Source of the DNA: Campylobacterales bacterium
Lineage (GTDB): Bacteria > Campylobacterota > Campylobacteria > Campylobacterales > Nitratiruptoraceae
Reading direction: 5' to 3'
Length of the DNA: 9,185 nucleotides
Assembly: GCA_027068245.1 (NCBI GenBank)
Contig: JAMOUF010000159.1
Location: 1 to 9,185, forward strand
A program made the translations under genes and the position numbers. The number at the start of each line of letters is the position of its first letter. Positions within the stretch are counted from its first letter, which is position 1. The notes under the pieces are model-generated. The model made no database searches and was not told the origin of the DNA. It saw nothing but the letters and a program-made list of their open reading frames with translations. This document shows, piece by piece, positions 7,213 to 9,185 of the stretch.

Positions 7213-7996
7213 TGGTAAAAAGTTCGCTCTCCTCACTTCTGTAAACGTCGGAGATGTTTTGGGACTCTATCGCTTTTTCGAACTCCTCGGCAGTCTCTAT
7301 CTCACCCTCTTTGTATTTGCCAAGCAGTATGTTGGAAGAGCCTATAATTACCAGGTAGTTGATGCCTTTGAAAGAGATCAGGGCCACTTTGTTCCTCTCG
7401 TCAAGCTCTTTTTCAAACTTTATCTCAAAATCGGCGCTCTTTGGAGAGGGAACGACCACCCTTTTGCTCTTTATGGGCTCTTTGTTGATATTTAGCCATC
7501 TTACAAACAGAACCAGCAAAAAGGCAACAATACCCACGCCCAAAAATATCAGCAGATATTTTTTTATGCTTTCAAAATCCAATCCGGATAGATCTTCTTT
7601 TTTGGCGGCCGCCGTTTTTGGGGGTTTTACACTGATTTTGAGGCTGTATCCGTCTTTTGATCTGGCGGCGTAAACCCGCACTTTGTCAACCGTATACAAA
7701 ACCACTTTGGAATCTTTTTTTAATGGTATAATATCGATCTGGTAAACATAGCCGCTGTTTAGTTTTTTTTGCCAGGGAGCCAGAATGGTTACCCCTTTTA
7801 GCGTCAGCTCAACCCTGTCTTTTGCCTGTTTTTGCAGTATTTTGCCGTTAAAGGGGGTATCGAAATTTAAGAGCAGGTCCACTCTCTCTTTGCCCTCTTT
7901 TACATTTATATTCAGGATCATAGAGGCAAAAATCGCGGTGGTTATAAAAAGAAGCAGTAATTTTTTCAAAGCCGGCTCCATCTTTTTTACTAACAT
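7175..7996 (-). CDS. Membrane protein with AMIN-like periplasmic domain and FliO-like cytoplasmic tail
   Basis: The 273-residue protein has a positively charged N-terminus and a hydrophobic stretch at about 10-30 that looks like a signal peptide or anchor. A beta-rich segment at about 31-124 follows (KERVDLLLNFDTPF, RVELTLKGV, KDGYSLKISVKP), whose pattern resembles AMIN domains of envelope proteins. One transmembrane helix spans about 147-168, ending in RWLN. After a basic linker, residues 198-226 (LDERNKVALISFKG, then YLVIIGSSNILL) resemble the cytoplasmic part of FliO, the small flagellar type III export protein. As I recall, Campylobacter and Helicobacter FliO also carry an extra periplasmic region. 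The call as FliO is inference at moderate confidence, and no flagellar gene is adjacent. ATG 7996 has no ribosome site and lies within a TATAAT; the in-frame ATG at 7981 (residue 6) is an alternative start. It converges on dus with a 4-nt overlap. Confidence 0.8.
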   Translation of the reverse strand: MLVKKMEPALKKLLLLFITTAIFASMILNINVKEGKERVDLLLNFDTPFNGKILQKQAKDRVELTLKGVTILAPWQKKLNSGYVYQIDIIPLKKDSKVVLYTVDKVRVYAARSKDGYSLKISVKPPKTAAAKKEDLSGLDFESIKKYLLIFLGVGIVAFLLVLFVRWLNINKEPIKSKRVVVPSPKSADFEIKFEKELDERNKVALISFKGINYLVIIGSSNILLGKYKEGEIETAEEFEKAIESQNISDVYRSEESELFTTIEEYKKRASGI

Positions 7997-8000
7997 TATA
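7995..8000 (-). promoter_or_regulatory. TATAAT overlapping the first ATG of the FliO-like gene
   Basis: On the minus strand the sequence reads TATAATG, so a perfect -10 hexamer covers the first two bases of the ATG at 7996. If it is used, transcription would begin near 7988 and only the ATG at 7981 would be translated, with a leader of only a few bases. A weaker alternative, TATACA on the minus strand at 8031-8036, would leave a leader of nearly 30 nt to ATG 7996. Confidence 0.35.
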
Positions 8001-8012
8001 TATCTATATATC
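7997..8012. repeat. Tandem direct repeat of an 8-bp AT-rich unit
   Basis: TATATATC occurs twice in immediate succession (7997-8004 and 8005-8012) in the divergent promoter region, next to the ATG of the minus-strand gene. It may be a flexible promoter element or a slippage-prone repeat. Only two copies are present. Confidence 0.75.
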
Positions 8013-8032
8013 TAAATCGTGGATAAATTTTG

Positions 8033-8038
8033 TATAAT
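8033..8038 (+). promoter_or_regulatory. Probable -10 promoter element for the permease and uvrA genes
   Basis: TATAAT preceded by TTTTG lies 21 nt before ATG 8060 in the AT-rich gap between the divergent genes. This matches the strong -10 with no -35 expected for Campylobacterota. A start near 8045 would leave a leader of about 15 nt with AAGG (8050-8053) as the ribosome site. Confidence 0.6.
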
Positions 8039-8059
8039 CACGCTTAAAAAAGGCTGAAA

Positions 8060-8791
8060 ATGGAGTTGGTTTTAGTCGGGATAGCGGTAGGTTTCCTATC
8101 CGGATTTTTCGGTATAGGTGGGGGAACCATACTGGTTCCCATTCTGCTGGCTTTGGGATACGGGATGAAAGAGGCCGTGGGTATCAGCGTGACGCAGATG
8201 GTCTTTTCATCCCTCTTTGGCTCTTTTTTGAATCTCAAAAAGGCGGTTTTCAAAATACGCGAGGGCCTGGCCCTGGGACTTGGGGGAGCCGTTGGGGCGC
8301 TTTTGAGCGGCTATGTGCTAAAAGTGGTTCCGGAAAAATATCTGGAATATCTTTTCTTGGCGGTTGTAACATATACCTTTTTCAGGTTTTTCACAAAAGA
8401 TGTGGACCAGGTTCAGCAGGAGAGAAAACTGCCCCCATATATGCTCTTTTTGATTGGTATGTTCGTAGGTGTTATAGCCATATCAATAGGCGTGGGTGGC
8501 AGTATATTCATAACGCCGGTTTTGGTTGGCATATTTCACATAAACGTGAAAAAAGCGGCGGCAATGGGGCTCTTTTTCGTGATATTTTCATCCATAAGCG
8601 GATTCGTGAGCCTTACGATTTTTGGGCATATCGATTATGTCAAGGGGCTTATCGTTGGTATCTCTTCACTTGTTGGGGTATATTTTGGTATAAAGCTGGC
8701 GCATATGATTGATAAAAGGAAGTTTAAGAAGGCTTTGGTGGTGATGTATGGCATCATCCTCGCTTTGACGGTAAAAAAGGTATTTTTTTAA
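8060..8791 (+). CDS. TauE/SafE family permease (probable sulfite or organosulfonate-type anion exporter)
   Basis: This 243-residue inner-membrane protein is almost wholly hydrophobic, with about seven to eight predicted helices. It has the two-fold internal repeat of the TauE/SafE (DUF81) family: SGFFGIGGGTILVP with AVGISV near residues 14-45, and ISIGVGGSIFITP with KKAAAMGLF near 142-172. Glycine-rich GIGGG (18-22) and GVGGS (144-148) mark the re-entrant parts of each half. Family members export sulfite, sulfoacetate or related anions, or have unknown cargo; the substrate cannot be read here. The length is typical. A promoter and a modest AAGG ribosome site precede ATG 8060. The gene ends 8 nt before uvrA, with uvrA's ribosome site in the gap, so the two are probably co-transcribed, though no functional link is apparent. 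Confidence 0.9.
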   Translation: MELVLVGIAVGFLSGFFGIGGGTILVPILLALGYGMKEAVGISVTQMVFSSLFGSFLNLKKAVFKIREGLALGLGGAVGALLSGYVLKVVPEKYLEYLFLAVVTYTFFRFFTKDVDQVQQERKLPPYMLFLIGMFVGVIAISIGVGGSIFITPVLVGIFHINVKKAAAMGLFFVIFSSISGFVSLTIFGHIDYVKGLIVGISSLVGVYFGIKLAHMIDKRKFKKALVVMYGIILALTVKKVFF

Positions 8792-8795
8792 GGAG
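8790..8795 (+). promoter_or_regulatory. Ribosome binding site of uvrA
   Basis: AAGGAG begins within the permease stop codon and lies four bases before ATG 8800. It fixes the uvrA start and fits co-transcription with the permease gene. Confidence 0.8.
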
Positions 8796-8799
8796 TTAG

Positions 8800-9185
8800 A
8801 TGAGTAAAATAAAGATTTTCGGGGCGAAACAGCATAATCTGAAAAATATAGACCTGGAAATTCCAAAAAACAGACTGGTTGTATTTACGGGACTAAGCGG
8901 CAGCGGAAAAAGCACGCTGGCTTTCGATACGCTGTACGCCGAGGGACAAAGACGATATATAGAGTCTCTCTCCAGTTACGCCAGGCAGTTTTTGGACAGG
9001 CTCGACAAGCCGGAGGTGGATAAGATAGAGGGGCTTACGCCGGCAATCGCGATAGAGCAGAAAACCACCAGCAAAAACCCCCGCTCCACAGTGGGAACGA
9101 TAACGGAGATTTACGACTATCTCAGACTGCTCTACGCAAGAGTTGGCAAGCAGCAGTGCTACAGATGTAAAAAACCTATATCCTC
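8800..9185 (+). CDS. uvrA: Excinuclease ABC subunit A (UvrA), N-terminal part, 3' end outside window
   Basis: UvrA is the damage-sensing ATPase of nucleotide excision repair; it binds DNA as a dimer with UvrB and loads UvrB at lesions. The 128 full codons visible match the N-terminus of UvrA, which is usually about 940 residues long. They show [18 protein letters not shown], then the first Walker A motif GLSGSGKST at 31-39, then [18 protein letters not shown], and then [12 protein letters not shown] with NPRSTVGT from the UvrB-binding and signature region. The visible part ends at CYRCKKPI, the first pair of zinc ligands. The start is ATG 8800. The Walker B and second ATPase halves lie beyond the window. 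Confidence 0.98.
   Translation, partial: MSKIKIFGAKQHNLKNIDLEIPKNRLVVFTGLSGSGKSTLAFDTLYAEGQRRYIESLSSYARQFLDRLDKPEVDKIEGLTPAIAIEQKTTSKNPRSTVGTITEIYDYLRLLYARVGKQQCYRCKKPIS

Noticed and set aside
8018..8026. A DnaA-box-like CGTGGATAA in the divergent promoter region
   Set aside because: It is a single 9-mer with one mismatch to the E. coli consensus, with no cluster and no origin-type genes nearby, and DnaA boxes in this phylum differ from the E. coli form.
1..9185. Search for CRISPR repeats, transposase genes, tRNA or rRNA genes, toxin-antitoxin pairs or defence genes
   Set aside because: Nothing matching was seen by eye. The window is filled by recognisable housekeeping genes with uniform composition and no signs of a mobile-element boundary.

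Overview
The window is ordinary-looking bacterial chromosome, most likely from a member of the Campylobacterota (the former Epsilonproteobacteria). That call rests on the protein sequences and on gene order. A run containing an inositol-monophosphatase-family gene, accD, rlmH, a two-helix membrane protein and a Dus gene resembles, as I remember it, the Cj0128c-Cj0123c neighbourhood of Campylobacter jejuni; I could not check this. Codon use favours AGA/AGG for arginine and ATA for isoleucine at moderate GC, which would fit a vent-type or thermophilic member of the group, but that is only inference.

Positions 1-7178 hold one very tightly packed plus-strand array: gltB (3' part only), gltD, an inositol-monophosphatase-family phosphatase, accD, a thiE-like gene, rlmH, an uncharacterised two-helix membrane protein, and a dusB-type tRNA dihydrouridine synthase. 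From gltB to the membrane protein, every junction is between an 8-nt overlap and an 8-nt gap, so these genes are probably co-transcribed and partly translationally coupled. The dus gene follows a 32-nt gap that contains a plausible extended -10 promoter. The array joins glutamate synthesis (GltBD), a sugar or inositol phosphate phosphatase, the first step of fatty-acid synthesis (AccD), thiamine phosphate synthesis, 23S rRNA methylation (RlmH) and tRNA modification (Dus). It looks like a housekeeping operon rather than a single pathway.

Positions 7175-7996 carry one minus-strand gene that meets dus tail to tail with a 4-nt overlap. It encodes a membrane protein with a signal-like N-terminus, an AMIN-like periplasmic beta domain, one transmembrane helix and a cytoplasmic tail resembling the flagellar export protein FliO. 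A 63-nt AT-rich divergent promoter region (7997-8059) separates it from a plus-strand TauE/SafE-type permease, which is followed after 8 nt by the 5' end of uvrA, cut by the window edge.

I saw no rRNA, tRNA, CRISPR array, insertion sequence, prophage gene or defence system. No stretch longer than 63 nt lacks a gene. The points most worth a second look are the FliO-like protein, the perfect 12-bp inverted repeat spanning the convergent gene ends, the unusual start region of the minus-strand gene, and the uncharacterised membrane protein in the operon.
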